This document shows positions 57,353 through 64,000 of a DNA stretch of 64,000 bases, in pieces (position 1 is the first letter of the stretch; each line of letters begins with the position of its first letter). The notes beneath the pieces are model-generated. The model did not search any database. It saw only the letters and a list, made by a program, of their open reading frames with translations, and was not told where the DNA came from. Source of the DNA: Arthrobacter sp. (GTDB taxonomy: Bacteria > Actinomycetota > Actinomycetes > Actinomycetales > Micrococcaceae); contig JAITLQ010000013.1 of NCBI GenBank assembly GCA_031277795.1, positions 1-64,000 of the forward strand, in the 5' to 3' direction. Made by a program: the position numbers and the translations under genes.

Positions 57353-57900
57353 GCGCTCCCGATCTCGTCTTCGCGGACGAACCGGCCCTGCGCGCCTGGC
57401 TCGAGGCCAACGAGGCAAGCCACGAGGGCGGCTGGCTGCTCCTCGCCAAGAAGGGCACCACGTCCCCCACAGCGTTGAGCTACCACGAGGCGCTGCTCGC
57501 GGCCCTGTGCTCCGGCTGGATCGACGGGCAGCGCAAGAGCATCGACGAGGCGACCTTCATGATCCGCTTCACCCCGCGCCGCGCCCGCTCCATCTGGTCC
57601 CAGCGCAATGTGGACCTCGTGGCGCAGCTCGAGGCCGAGGGCCGCATGCGTCAGCGCGGCCGGGACGAGGTCGCCAAGGCGCAGGCAGACGGCCGCTGGG
57701 AGCGGGCCTACGCCGGGTCGGCCGCCATCGAGGTCCCGGGCGCCCTCCGCGAGGCCCTCCTCGCGGCCGGTGCGTGGGAGCGGTTCGAGGCGCTGAGTAA
57801 GAGCGCCAGGTACTCGCTCCTGCACCCCATCGTCACGGCCGCCAGGGAGACCACCCGGGCCGCCCGCATCGAGCGCGCCGTGGCGGGTTTGGCAGAGTAG
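57349..57900 (+). CDS. YdeI/OmpD-associated family protein
   Basis: 183 residues. DEPALRAWLEANEASHEGGW, LSYHEALLAALCSGWIDGQR and FMIRFTPRRARSIWSQRNVD are the YdeI signature (bacteriocin-protection / DUF1905-like proteins), and ALLAAGAWERFEALSKSARY completes it. In E. coli YdeI contributes to antimicrobial resistance; the mechanism is unknown. It overlaps the UvrA-like gene by 4 nt and is 4 nt from the FRG gene, so the three are probably one transcript. Confidence 0.88.
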   Translation: MSAPDLVFADEPALRAWLEANEASHEGGWLLLAKKGTTSPTALSYHEALLAALCSGWIDGQRKSIDEATFMIRFTPRRARSIWSQRNVDLVAQLEAEGRMRQRGRDEVAKAQADGRWERAYAGSAAIEVPGALREALLAAGAWERFEALSKSARYSLLHPIVTAARETTRAARIERAVAGLAE

Positions 57901-57904
57901 GGCC

Positions 57905-59200
57905 ATGCGCTCAACCCCCAGGGAGCCCCGCCGCCGCCAGCCCACCGCCGAAGACTGGGCCAGGCTCGAACGCCTCTCCCCCGAGTTCGCTCACGCGCTC
58001 CGAGAGCGGCTGGAGTCCGCCGCAGACGGTGGGGACGTGCCCGACGGCGCGTGGCCGGGTTCCGAGGCCCTCGCCGAGTTGGTCTCGCGGCGGCGCGGCG
58101 GACCGGGTGGGCGCGATGGCGCCAAGGCGAGCGCTGCCGCGCGCGAGCTCTTGGCGACCATGTCCAAGTCCCGTCCCGAGCTGTACCGAAGCCTGCCCGC
58201 GGAGGAGCCCCACGCCGTCGGGCAGGAAGGCCCGCCGCCCACCCAACCGAGCGCCACCCCGCCCACGCCGCCCACGCCGGGGACGCCCACTCCCCCGCGC
58301 GAGGCGGGGGCCGACGTCGAGCGCTTCTTTGCCGCGACGGAGGCGCGGGTGGAAACCGTCGAGGAGTACATCGACGCGGTGGCCACGCTGCAGCGCCTGC
58401 ACTGGCGGGCCGGGCTGGTGTGGCGCGGGCACGGGAACGCCGCCTGGAGCGTGCGTTCCTCGCTCTCGCGGGTGCTGGCCGAGAGCGGCGCGGCGCACGA
58501 GGCCGAGTTGGTCGAGGCGGAGCTGACCACGCGCGATGCAGCGTCCGATTGGGATCCCCACAACACCCCCACGATCGGGCTGCTGGCCGAGCTGCAGCAT
58601 GCGGGCGCCCCCACGCGCTTGCTTGACGTCTCCACCGACCCGGACGTGTCCGCGTGGTTTGCCGTCGAGAACCCGGCGGACGACGACGCCGACGCCCGCT
58701 TGCTGGTGTGGGGCGGGACCTCGGCGGACGGCGAGGTCGAGGATGCGGACGATCTCGACTACCTCGGCACGTGGTTCTGGCACGAGTGGCAGACGCGGGA
58801 CAAGCGGATCGAGGCCGGGTGGGGCACCGGCGTCAAGACCTGGTGGTGGCTTCCTCCCACCACGAATGAGCGTTTGCGGGCCCAGCGTGGCGGATTCCTC
58901 CTGGAGGCAGAACCGATTGTCTCCGAAGAGATCGCCGCGGTGTTTGCGCAGCGGCTGGGGTCGACGTGGACGCCGGCGCAGATCGCCGCGGTGACGTCGG
59001 TGCTGGGCATGCCCGCGCGGCACGACGAGCCGGTGGTGCCCAACGAGGCGAACTTGGTGCCGCTGTTTTCCCTGCGCCTGGCGCGGGAGCTCAAGCCGGA
59101 GCTGCGCCGATACCTGGGGTCCAAGGGGCTGACGGACCGCTACATCTACCCGGATCAGGCCGGCCTCGTGCGACACCTGCAGCGCTCCCTGCGCGATTGA
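57905..59200 (+). CDS. FRG-domain protein with N-terminal extension
   Basis: 431 residues. The FRG domain begins near residue 165: LVWRGHGNAAWSVRSSLSRV, then LLAELQHAGAPTRLLDVSTD and VSAWFAVENP. It ends in EANLVPLFSLRLARELKPEL and RRYLGSKGLTDRYIYPDQAG. The first 150 residues are charged helices followed by a Pro/Thr linker (PPTQPSATPPTPPTPGT). FRG domains occur in suspected toxins and phage-defence proteins; no enzymatic activity is established for them. It lies 4 nt after YdeI. ATG 57905 has only GAGTAGGG upstream. Confidence 0.85.
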   Translation: MRSTPREPRRRQPTAEDWARLERLSPEFAHALRERLESAADGGDVPDGAWPGSEALAELVSRRRGGPGGRDGAKASAAARELLATMSKSRPELYRSLPAEEPHAVGQEGPPPTQPSATPPTPPTPGTPTPPREAGADVERFFAATEARVETVEEYIDAVATLQRLHWRAGLVWRGHGNAAWSVRSSLSRVLAESGAAHEAELVEAELTTRDAASDWDPHNTPTIGLLAELQHAGAPTRLLDVSTDPDVSAWFAVENPADDDADARLLVWGGTSADGEVEDADDLDYLGTWFWHEWQTRDKRIEAGWGTGVKTWWWLPPTTNERLRAQRGGFLLEAEPIVSEEIAAVFAQRLGSTWTPAQIAAVTSVLGMPARHDEPVVPNEANLVPLFSLRLARELKPELRRYLGSKGLTDRYIYPDQAGLVRHLQRSLRD

Positions 59201-59302
59201 GACCCCCAACAAAACTGTTCCTCGACGTCCACGCCTCCTGGGGCTTCCAGGGATTCCAAGCATTCGTTGGAGAAACGTACGACGACCAACTCGAGGAAAC
59301 CC

Positions 59303-59331
59303 TGGTCAGGCATCTTTCTGTGTGCCTTAAT
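59303..59331 (+). promoter_or_regulatory. Candidate promoter of the SipW-type secretion locus
   Basis: TGGTCA (59303-59308) and CTTAAT (59326-59331) are 17 nt apart in a patch less GC-rich than its surroundings. A hairpin AGGCA/TGCCT (59308-59327) spans the spacer. A 5' leader of about 65 nt would precede the first gene. Region 59201-59403 holds no other feature I can support. Confidence 0.45.
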
Positions 59332-59403
59332 GGGTGAATCCTCGGGCATCGGTGACGGTCTCAGGCCGGCACGCGATCCGCTTCACTCCTCGAAGGACCT
59401 CCC

Positions 59404-59991
59404 ATGAAGAAGCTCACCAAGGGTGCCCTCGCCGCTGCGGCCGGTGTCACCCTCCTCATCGCGGGCGGCGGCACGCTCGCCTCCTGGAACGACTCGGTCA
59501 ACGTGGGCGGGGACGTCACGCTCACCGCCGGCGACCTGCATTTCGCCACCCCGAGCGCCCCCACCTGGACGTACACGCCCAGCGTCGGGGCCGAGCGCAC
59601 CGGCCTGACCGCCGCCCAGGTTGCCGCCCTCCGCCTCGTGCCCGGGGATCAGCTGACCTCGACGGGCACCTACCAGATCACCGCTCAGGGTGACGGACTG
59701 AAGTTTGATGTGGGCATCACGGGCGGCAGCATCGCCGCCGCCTCGCCCGGCACGGCGGCCGACGATGCCCTCGCCACCCTCCTGAGCCAGACCGCCACCT
59801 ACGAGGTCAACGGCGTCTCCGGCTCCAGCGGCACCATCACGCACACGAGCGCCACGGCCAAGGACTACGACGTCAAGATCTCGGTGACCCTGACCTGGCC
59901 CTTTGCCACGGCCCCGGGCACCGACAACGCGGGCAAGCTGGGCTCGGTTGATCTCTCGCAGTTCGCCGTGACCGCCACGCAGACCCAGTAG
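59404..59991 (+). CDS. SipW-dependent exported protein (TasA/camelysin-like)
   Basis: 195 residues. The N-terminus MKKLTKGALAAAAGVTLLIA, then GGGTLASWNDS, is the alternate SipW-type signal peptide with its GGGTxAxW cleavage site. The mature chain is beta-rich (VGGDVTLTAGDLHF; KDYDVKISVTLTWPF) and lacks cysteine, as in TasA or camelysin. It is probably a secreted fibre or matrix subunit, cleaved by the signal peptidase at the end of the locus. ATG 59404 has GAAGGA upstream. A hairpin (60001-60039) follows it. Confidence 0.85.
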   Translation: MKKLTKGALAAAAGVTLLIAGGGTLASWNDSVNVGGDVTLTAGDLHFATPSAPTWTYTPSVGAERTGLTAAQVAALRLVPGDQLTSTGTYQITAQGDGLKFDVGITGGSIAAASPGTAADDALATLLSQTATYEVNGVSGSSGTITHTSATAKDYDVKISVTLTWPFATAPGTDNAGKLGSVDLSQFAVTATQTQ

Positions 59992-60000
59992 GCCCGCGCG

Positions 60001-60039
60001 GCGCGGAGGGTGGGCGCCATGCGCGCCCTCCCTCCGCGC
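60001..60039 (+). terminator. 17-bp hairpin between first and second gene of the secretion locus
   Basis: GCGCGGAGGGTGGGCGC (60001-60017) pairs with GCGCCCTCCCTCCGCGC (60023-60039) with one mismatch and a CATGC loop. It could act as a partial terminator or a 3' stabiliser, giving more mRNA for the first, probably structural, gene than for those that follow. Confidence 0.65.
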
Positions 60040-60044
60040 CACGC

Positions 60045-60710
60045 ATGGACAGAAACCCCAGGATGACCCCCCGGCCGTTCTCACGGCGGCGCGTGCTGCG
60101 CGCCGCCGATGTGGCGCGCCCCCGCACGCCGGCTCGGCGCCGCACCGGCCGCGGGGGGTTGCACCGTGCGCGCCACGACGCATCGCGGCTGCGAGGGCTC
60201 GCGCTCAGCGCCACGGTCGCGGCGGTCAGCGCCCTGGTGGGGCTGGCGGCCACCGGCGGCACGTACGCCCTCCTGAACACCTCCGGCACCGTCCCCGGCG
60301 CCACCCTCACCGCCGGGACCATGGACCTGAGCATCAACGGCGCGGGCTCCGCCCAGCTCGGAACCGTCGGCCTCGACCCGCTCACCCCCGTCGCGTTGCC
60401 GTTTACAGTGACCAACGCTGGCCAGGCCAAGGCCCGCCTCTCCGCCGCCATCACGGCCCAGGACAATTCCGCGCTCGCAACGGTGATGCGGATCGATGTG
60501 GTACCTAACCCCGGCAGCTGCGTGGCCTCGGCCCTGGGGGCCTCGGCGCAACGCCTCGCCTCCTTCACGTCCTCCTCCCTCGCCGACCTGACCGCCGGCA
60601 CCTCCCGCGGCTTCTGCCTCCTCCTCTCCCTGCCGGCGGGGACGGACGCCGCCCTCTCCGGCACCTCCGTCAACTTCACCCTGACCATGACATCGGAGCA
60701 GATCCGATGA
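60045..60710 (+). CDS. SipW-type signal peptide protein 2
   Basis: 221 residues. A long basic N-terminus (about 50 residues, twin-Arg-rich) precedes a hydrophobic segment LRGLALSATVAAVSALVGLA and the cleavage-like ATGGTYALLNTS. The mature part is beta-rich and Thr/Ser/Ala-rich, with two cysteines (GSCVAS and GFCLLL). ATG 60045 directly follows the hairpin and has no ribosome-binding site. ATG 60063 overlaps a small 15-codon frame that begins in the hairpin loop, so coupling is possible, and TTG 60159 would give a normal short signal peptide. The stop overlaps the next gene by ATGA. Confidence 0.75.
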   Translation: MDRNPRMTPRPFSRRRVLRAADVARPRTPARRRTGRGGLHRARHDASRLRGLALSATVAAVSALVGLAATGGTYALLNTSGTVPGATLTAGTMDLSINGAGSAQLGTVGLDPLTPVALPFTVTNAGQAKARLSAAITAQDNSALATVMRIDVVPNPGSCVASALGASAQRLASFTSSSLADLTAGTSRGFCLLLSLPAGTDAALSGTSVNFTLTMTSEQIR

Positions 60711-62101
60711 GCGGGCGCGGTCCCTCCCGCCTGGGCCTCATCGTCGGCGTGCTGCTTGCTTCCTTGCTCTGCGGCAGCGCGGCGGCGTGGGCGGCCTGGA
60801 GCGCCCAGGCCACGGCAACGGCCCGCGCCACCGTCACGTCCGTCCGGATCACGCAGAACAACTTCCCGAGCCTCGGGACCACGCGCCTGAACACCTTCAC
60901 CTCCCTCACCACCACGGGAAGCTTCACCGTCACCAACACCGGTCAGGCCAGCGGCACGCTCGGTCTCTCGCTCAGCGGGAGTGGCCCGTTGGCCTCGAAG
61001 CTGGGCCTCACGTTGTGGCCCGTTTCCTCGGCCGCCGCCTGCACGTCGGCCTCCCTTCCCCCCACCAGCCCGGCCCCCGCGAGCGGAAGCTGGGCCGCCG
61101 CAAGCTATACCGCGCCGTCGCAGCTCGCGGCCGGGGCCAGCCAGGCCTTCTGCGTGCGCACGCTCCCCAGCGGGGCGGGCGCCTCCCCCACCATGCCCGC
61201 CGCCCAGTCCCTGGCAGACACGAGCGGCACCCTCACCTCCAGCACCACCCTGACCGCCACGCTGACCGCCGCCGGTTTCACCGCGAGCGACAGCACCGGC
61301 CTGGCCACCCAACGCACCGAGGCGATCTTCCCGGTGGCCACGGGATACCGGCCGGACGGCGTCTCCGATTGGTTCACGCTCTCCAGCTCGGCGGCGGGGG
61401 CCGGCTCTTGCCTCGCCTCCACCTCCGTCTCCGCCGCGGCCGGCACCACCCTCGTCTCCGCGGCGTGCAATGCCAGCGCCAGCCCCACCACGCAGGTCTT
61501 CCAGTTCACGCCCGTGGCCGCCTCGTCCCCCGCCGCCATGGTGCTGCGCCCGCTGAGCAGCCACACGCTGAACCTCGGCGTGAACGACGCTGGCGTGCTC
61601 CAGCTGGCCACCCCTGCCGCCAGCACCGCGGCCCAACAATGGGTGGTGCAGCAGAGCGCCGACGCGCGCGTGCAACTGGTCTCCGCTGCCACTGGACGCT
61701 GCCTCGTCCTCAACGCCGCCACGCCGCTCACCACGGCGGACTGCAACACGGCCGGCACCAAGATGTATCTGAACCGCAAGCCCATCACTGCGACCAGCAC
61801 CTCCAGCGGCATGACCCTTCAGTGGGCCGTTTCAAATCCAGGCCAGCCGCTCTACGTCCAGATCAATGCGACCCTCGGGCTGGCGTGGTCCAACTGGGCG
61901 ACGATCCCGGCAGCAAACACCGCTGTGGCCCAGCCCCTCGCGCCGCCGGCCCTGTGGCTCAACCTGGGAGACGCGGGAGTGCGTGTCTCCGCCTCCTCCA
62001 TCCCGTTCCTGGCCACCGACGTGCCCGCGATCGATGTGCTCTGGCAGGGCACAGCCCGCCGCAACGGTTCCTCGGCCACCCTGATCACGGGCGGCGGCTG
62101 A
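60707..62101 (+). CDS. Exported protein with ricin-type lectin-like repeat
   Basis: 464 residues. The signal peptide LGLIVGVLLASLLCGSAAAW, then AAWSAQA, is of the alternate type. Residues about 25-185 resemble the preceding exported proteins (TNTGQASGTLGLSLSGSGPL). Residues about 215-360 look like a beta-trefoil: SHTLNLGVNDAGVLQLATPA, AAQQWVVQQSADARVQLVSA and TGRCLVLNAATPLTTADCNT, with Q-x-W and paired cysteines as in ricin B lectins. It probably binds glycans at the cell surface. It overlaps both neighbours (ATGA and TGATG). Confidence 0.8.
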   Translation: MSGRGPSRLGLIVGVLLASLLCGSAAAWAAWSAQATATARATVTSVRITQNNFPSLGTTRLNTFTSLTTTGSFTVTNTGQASGTLGLSLSGSGPLASKLGLTLWPVSSAAACTSASLPPTSPAPASGSWAAASYTAPSQLAAGASQAFCVRTLPSGAGASPTMPAAQSLADTSGTLTSSTTLTATLTAAGFTASDSTGLATQRTEAIFPVATGYRPDGVSDWFTLSSSAAGAGSCLASTSVSAAAGTTLVSAACNASASPTTQVFQFTPVAASSPAAMVLRPLSSHTLNLGVNDAGVLQLATPAASTAAQQWVVQQSADARVQLVSAATGRCLVLNAATPLTTADCNTAGTKMYLNRKPITATSTSSGMTLQWAVSNPGQPLYVQINATLGLAWSNWATIPAANTAVAQPLAPPALWLNLGDAGVRVSASSIPFLATDVPAIDVLWQGTARRNGSSATLITGGG

Positions 62102-62883
62102 TGGCCGTCCCCTCCGCGCCGCTCTGGACCGCCCCACTGGTGGCCCTCTCCCTGATCCCGGCCGGCACCGCGCAGGCCGCACCCGCCCCGCCGTCGGGGT
62201 CCCCCATCTCCGGGCGGCTCGAGGTCTCCCTCGACGGCACCCACTTTGGGCGTTCGCCCGACGCGGCGCTGTTCGAACGGCTGGGTCCCGTCTTCCCTGG
62301 GAAACGGGGCACCGACTCGGCCTGGCTGCGCAACGGAACCACCGTCCCCCTCCTCGTGCGGGTTCAGCTGAGCAACGGGTGGAGCGACTCTGAGCAGCTG
62401 GCCGCCGCCACCACCTTGCGGGTCGACGCCTCGGGGGAGCGCCTCACGACGGCGCTCGGCGGAACCACGCTCTCCGGCGCCGCGGGGCCGGGGGCGGAGG
62501 CCACCGCGCCAGCGGGCACACCCGCCGGCGCGGCGTGCACCGTCGTCGGTCCCACACTGAAGCTCGAACCGGGCGCCACGACCCGCTGGGACGCGAGCAT
62601 CGCGGTGTCCTCCGGCCTGACGGGGCGCGACGGCGCGGGCGCCCGGCTCGGTTTCACGCTGCGCGCGGTGGCCGTCGAGGCCTCCGCCGGTTTCCCCTCC
62701 CCCGGCTGCTCCGAGATCACCGCGGACCCAGGACTGCCCGGGCCGGACGCACCGCCCGCGCCGCCCTTGGCCGAGAGCGGCTGGGCCGGCGGGGGCCTGG
62801 GGCTGCTCGGCGCCGGGCTCGCGGCGCTCGGCCTCCTGCTGGGCCGCCGGCGCCGTCACCGTCGCCAGGGAAGGACAGCGTGA
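62101..62883 (+). CDS. Exported protein with C-terminal membrane anchor
   Basis: 260 residues. It has a signal peptide (APLWTAPLVALSLIPAGTAQ, then AA) and a mature region with beta-strands (GRLEVSLDGTHFGRSP; VPLLVRVQLSNGW), two cysteines and a Pro-rich neck. A C-terminal helix GLGLLGAGLAALGLLLG and RRRRHRRQGR anchor it in the membrane. It resembles membrane-tethered accessory subunits of TasA-like loci in domain order only. Translation is coupled to its neighbours: it begins within TGATG and ends within GTGA. Confidence 0.8.
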   Translation: MAVPSAPLWTAPLVALSLIPAGTAQAAPAPPSGSPISGRLEVSLDGTHFGRSPDAALFERLGPVFPGKRGTDSAWLRNGTTVPLLVRVQLSNGWSDSEQLAAATTLRVDASGERLTTALGGTTLSGAAGPGAEATAPAGTPAGAACTVVGPTLKLEPGATTRWDASIAVSSGLTGRDGAGARLGFTLRAVAVEASAGFPSPGCSEITADPGLPGPDAPPAPPLAESGWAGGGLGLLGAGLAALGLLLGRRRRHRRQGRTA

Positions 62884-63626
62884 GCCAGTCGCACGACGCC
62901 GAGGAATCGCGCCCTCTCACCCGCAAGCAAGCCCTGAACCTCGAACGGGCCGCCCGAACGGGCGCACGGCCCGGCCCGGAACCCGTCGATCCAGGCACGA
63001 ATGGGGCGGCGTCGCACCACTCGGCCGAAGGGACCGAGGCCGGGGACCTCCCCCCGCACGCACGCCGCGGCGCCGCGGTCCGGCGGCCGTTCGCGCTCAG
63101 GGCGCTGCGCGCGGCGGCAAGCACCGCGGTGTTCCTCGTGCTGTGTTTGTCCTTGTTCATCGGCGTGGTCGCGATCGCGCTGCCGGCGCTGGCCGGCGGG
63201 ACGGCGCTCACCGTGCAGACCTCGTCGATGCGGCCGAACTACCTGCCCGGCACGCTCGTGGTCATCAGGCCGGTGGAGGCGGCCAGCCTTCGGCCGGGCG
63301 ACGTCATCACGTACCAACTCAAGAGTGGGGAACCGGTGGTGGTCACCCACCGGGTCACGCAACAACTGCGGGCGGCCGACGGCGGCTACCTCTTCATCAC
63401 GCAGGGGGATGCCAATCCCGCCCCGGATGCCGAGCCGGTGCGCGAGGTGCAGGTGCGGGGGAAGCTCTGGTACGCCGTGCCGTGGGTGGGCCATCTGTCC
63501 GCCGCGGTCACGGGGCACTGGCGGACGGCGGTGATCCCCCTCGCCGTGGGCGCGCTCTTTGCGTATGCGGCGTGGATGTTCGTCTCCTCTGCGCGGGACA
63601 AACGCAAGCAGCGCCGCGCGACCTGA
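62880..63626 (+). CDS. SipW-type (ER-type) signal peptidase I
   Basis: 248 residues. An N-terminal cytoplasmic segment of about 70 residues is followed by a helix TAVFLVLCLSLFIGVVAIAL. The catalytic Ser sits in VQTSSMRPNYLPGTLVVIRP and the base is His in PVVVTHRVTQQL, not Lys; GDANPAPD gives the Asp. This Ser/His arrangement is that of SipW and eukaryotic signal peptidases. A second helix follows (VIPLAVGALFAYAAWMFV). It cleaves the alternate signal peptides upstream. GTG 62880 overlaps the previous stop. Confidence 0.93.
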   Translation: MSQSHDAEESRPLTRKQALNLERAARTGARPGPEPVDPGTNGAASHHSAEGTEAGDLPPHARRGAAVRRPFALRALRAAASTAVFLVLCLSLFIGVVAIALPALAGGTALTVQTSSMRPNYLPGTLVVIRPVEAASLRPGDVITYQLKSGEPVVVTHRVTQQLRAADGGYLFITQGDANPAPDAEPVREVQVRGKLWYAVPWVGHLSAAVTGHWRTAVIPLAVGALFAYAAWMFVSSARDKRKQRRAT

Positions 63627-63770
63627 GGGACGCGAGGCCGCACGCGGAGAGCCGCAGGACCGCAAGGCCCGAGCACCTGAGCGACGGAGGACCCCGCCCA
63701 CTCTGCGAGTCCCGCCCTTCCGCGCGTAGCCCACCCTTCCTCGCGCGCCCCCGAGCCCACTCAAACGCCA

Positions 63771-63828
63771 AATCGGAGTGGGTTCGGTACGGTTCTCGGG
63801 CCAAAAACGTACCAAACCCACTCCGATT
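63771..63828. repeat. Palindrome family B, copy 2
   Basis: A 58-nt palindrome whose arms start AATCGGAGTGGGTT and contain GGTAC; the centre is CGGG/CCAAAAA. It is the second copy of the element at 39901-39956. It lies in the 306-nt region (63627-63932) after the signal peptidase gene. Apart from this and the repeat below I see no gene there. Confidence 0.85.
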
Positions 63829-63830
63829 CG

Positions 63831-63883
63831 GGGGGTGGGGGGAGCCGCCCGTCCGATGCGGGGGTGGGGGGAGCCGCCTGTCC
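63831..63883. repeat. 24-nt direct repeat, two copies
   Basis: GGGGGTGGGGGGAGCCGCC and the following GTCC occur at 63831 and 63860, with one difference and a 29-nt period. They immediately follow palindrome B2. Confidence 0.75.
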
Positions 63884-63932
63884 AGACCGGGCGGAGAGTG
63901 CCGCCGACTCCGGTTCGGGGGGAAGAACCCGC

Positions 63933-64000
63933 TCAGGGGCGCAGCAGCACCTTGCCCGTGCGGCCCGGCGTCTCCTGCAGGGACAGCGCGGCGGGGAGCT
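63933..64000 (-). CDS. C-terminal end of a zinc-binding dehydrogenase/quinone oxidoreductase-like protein
   Basis: Only the last 22 codons lie in the window. The minus strand reads LPAALSLQETPGRTGKVLLR, then Pro and a TGA stop. The ending GRTGKVLLRP is characteristic of medium-chain dehydrogenase/reductase proteins. The rest of the gene is beyond the right edge, so the family is likely but the function is not determined. Confidence 0.65.
   Translation of the reverse strand, partial: LPAALSLQETPGRTGKVLLRP

Noticed and set aside
59201-59340. Protein-like frame TKLFLDVHASWGFQGFQAF downstream of the FRG gene
   Set aside because: It has no start codon or ribosome-binding site of its own and no recognisable family; it is probably leader DNA of the next operon.
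59873-61675. 600-codon minus-strand frame over the secretion locus
   Set aside because: It is a Gly/Arg-rich antisense shadow; the plus strand has overlapping coupled genes with signal peptides.

Overview
The window is high-GC DNA packed with genes on both strands. It has the marks of an actinobacterial chromosome: GTG and TTG starts, many apparently leaderless genes, a homodimeric-type pyruvate dehydrogenase E1 (AceE), a mycoredoxin-like glutaredoxin, LAxTG cell-wall anchoring and a SipW-type signal peptidase. A member of the Micrococcales (Micrococcaceae-like) is my best guess from gene content; no rRNA or tRNA gene is present to fix it. About 65 genes are supported. Most long alternative reading frames are high-GC shadows.

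Layout. 1-7.1 kb: 5' end of aceE, a secreted basic protein, three tandem ROK-type regulators and an MFS exporter. 7.2-11.2 kb: LysE-type exporter, acetyltransferases, an amidohydrolase, a divergent HxlR/DoxX pair and a 36-residue zinc-ribbon protein. 11.4-19.2 kb: a wall-anchored lamin-tail protein, a membrane-bound endonuclease/exonuclease/phosphatase protein, a two-component pair and an acidic protein built of two repeated halves. 19.4-27 kb: oxidoreductases, mycoredoxin, an AbiEi/DUF559-like protein and an FMN glutamate-synthase-like protein. 27.1-35.1 kb: a five-gene peptide-type ABC uptake operon headed by an amidohydrolase, with a divergent TetR repressor and a clear operator. 35.3-47.3 kb: small enzymes, a DNA alkylation repair protein, rhodanese, Nudix, MFS and two coupled CNNM/CBS membrane proteins. 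47.7-54.4 kb: three regulator-target pairs (TetR/MFS pump, SoxR/MBL-fold, LysR/EamA), each with a recognisable operator. 55-59.2 kb: short UvrA paralogue, YdeI-like and FRG-domain proteins. 59.4-63.6 kb: a five-gene locus with a SipW-type signal peptidase and its probable exported substrates.

The least explained material is between genes. There are four 67-nt long palindromes sharing a core and a TATTC/TATTA loop, three with perfect but mutually different arms. There are two copies of a second palindrome family (about 57 nt), and two diverged copies of a roughly 105-nt element with three hairpins that look covarying. Many terminator hairpins carry a GCCCGACG-type stem. At least ten genes appear leaderless, with a TAnnnT -10 box 6-8 nt before the start codon.
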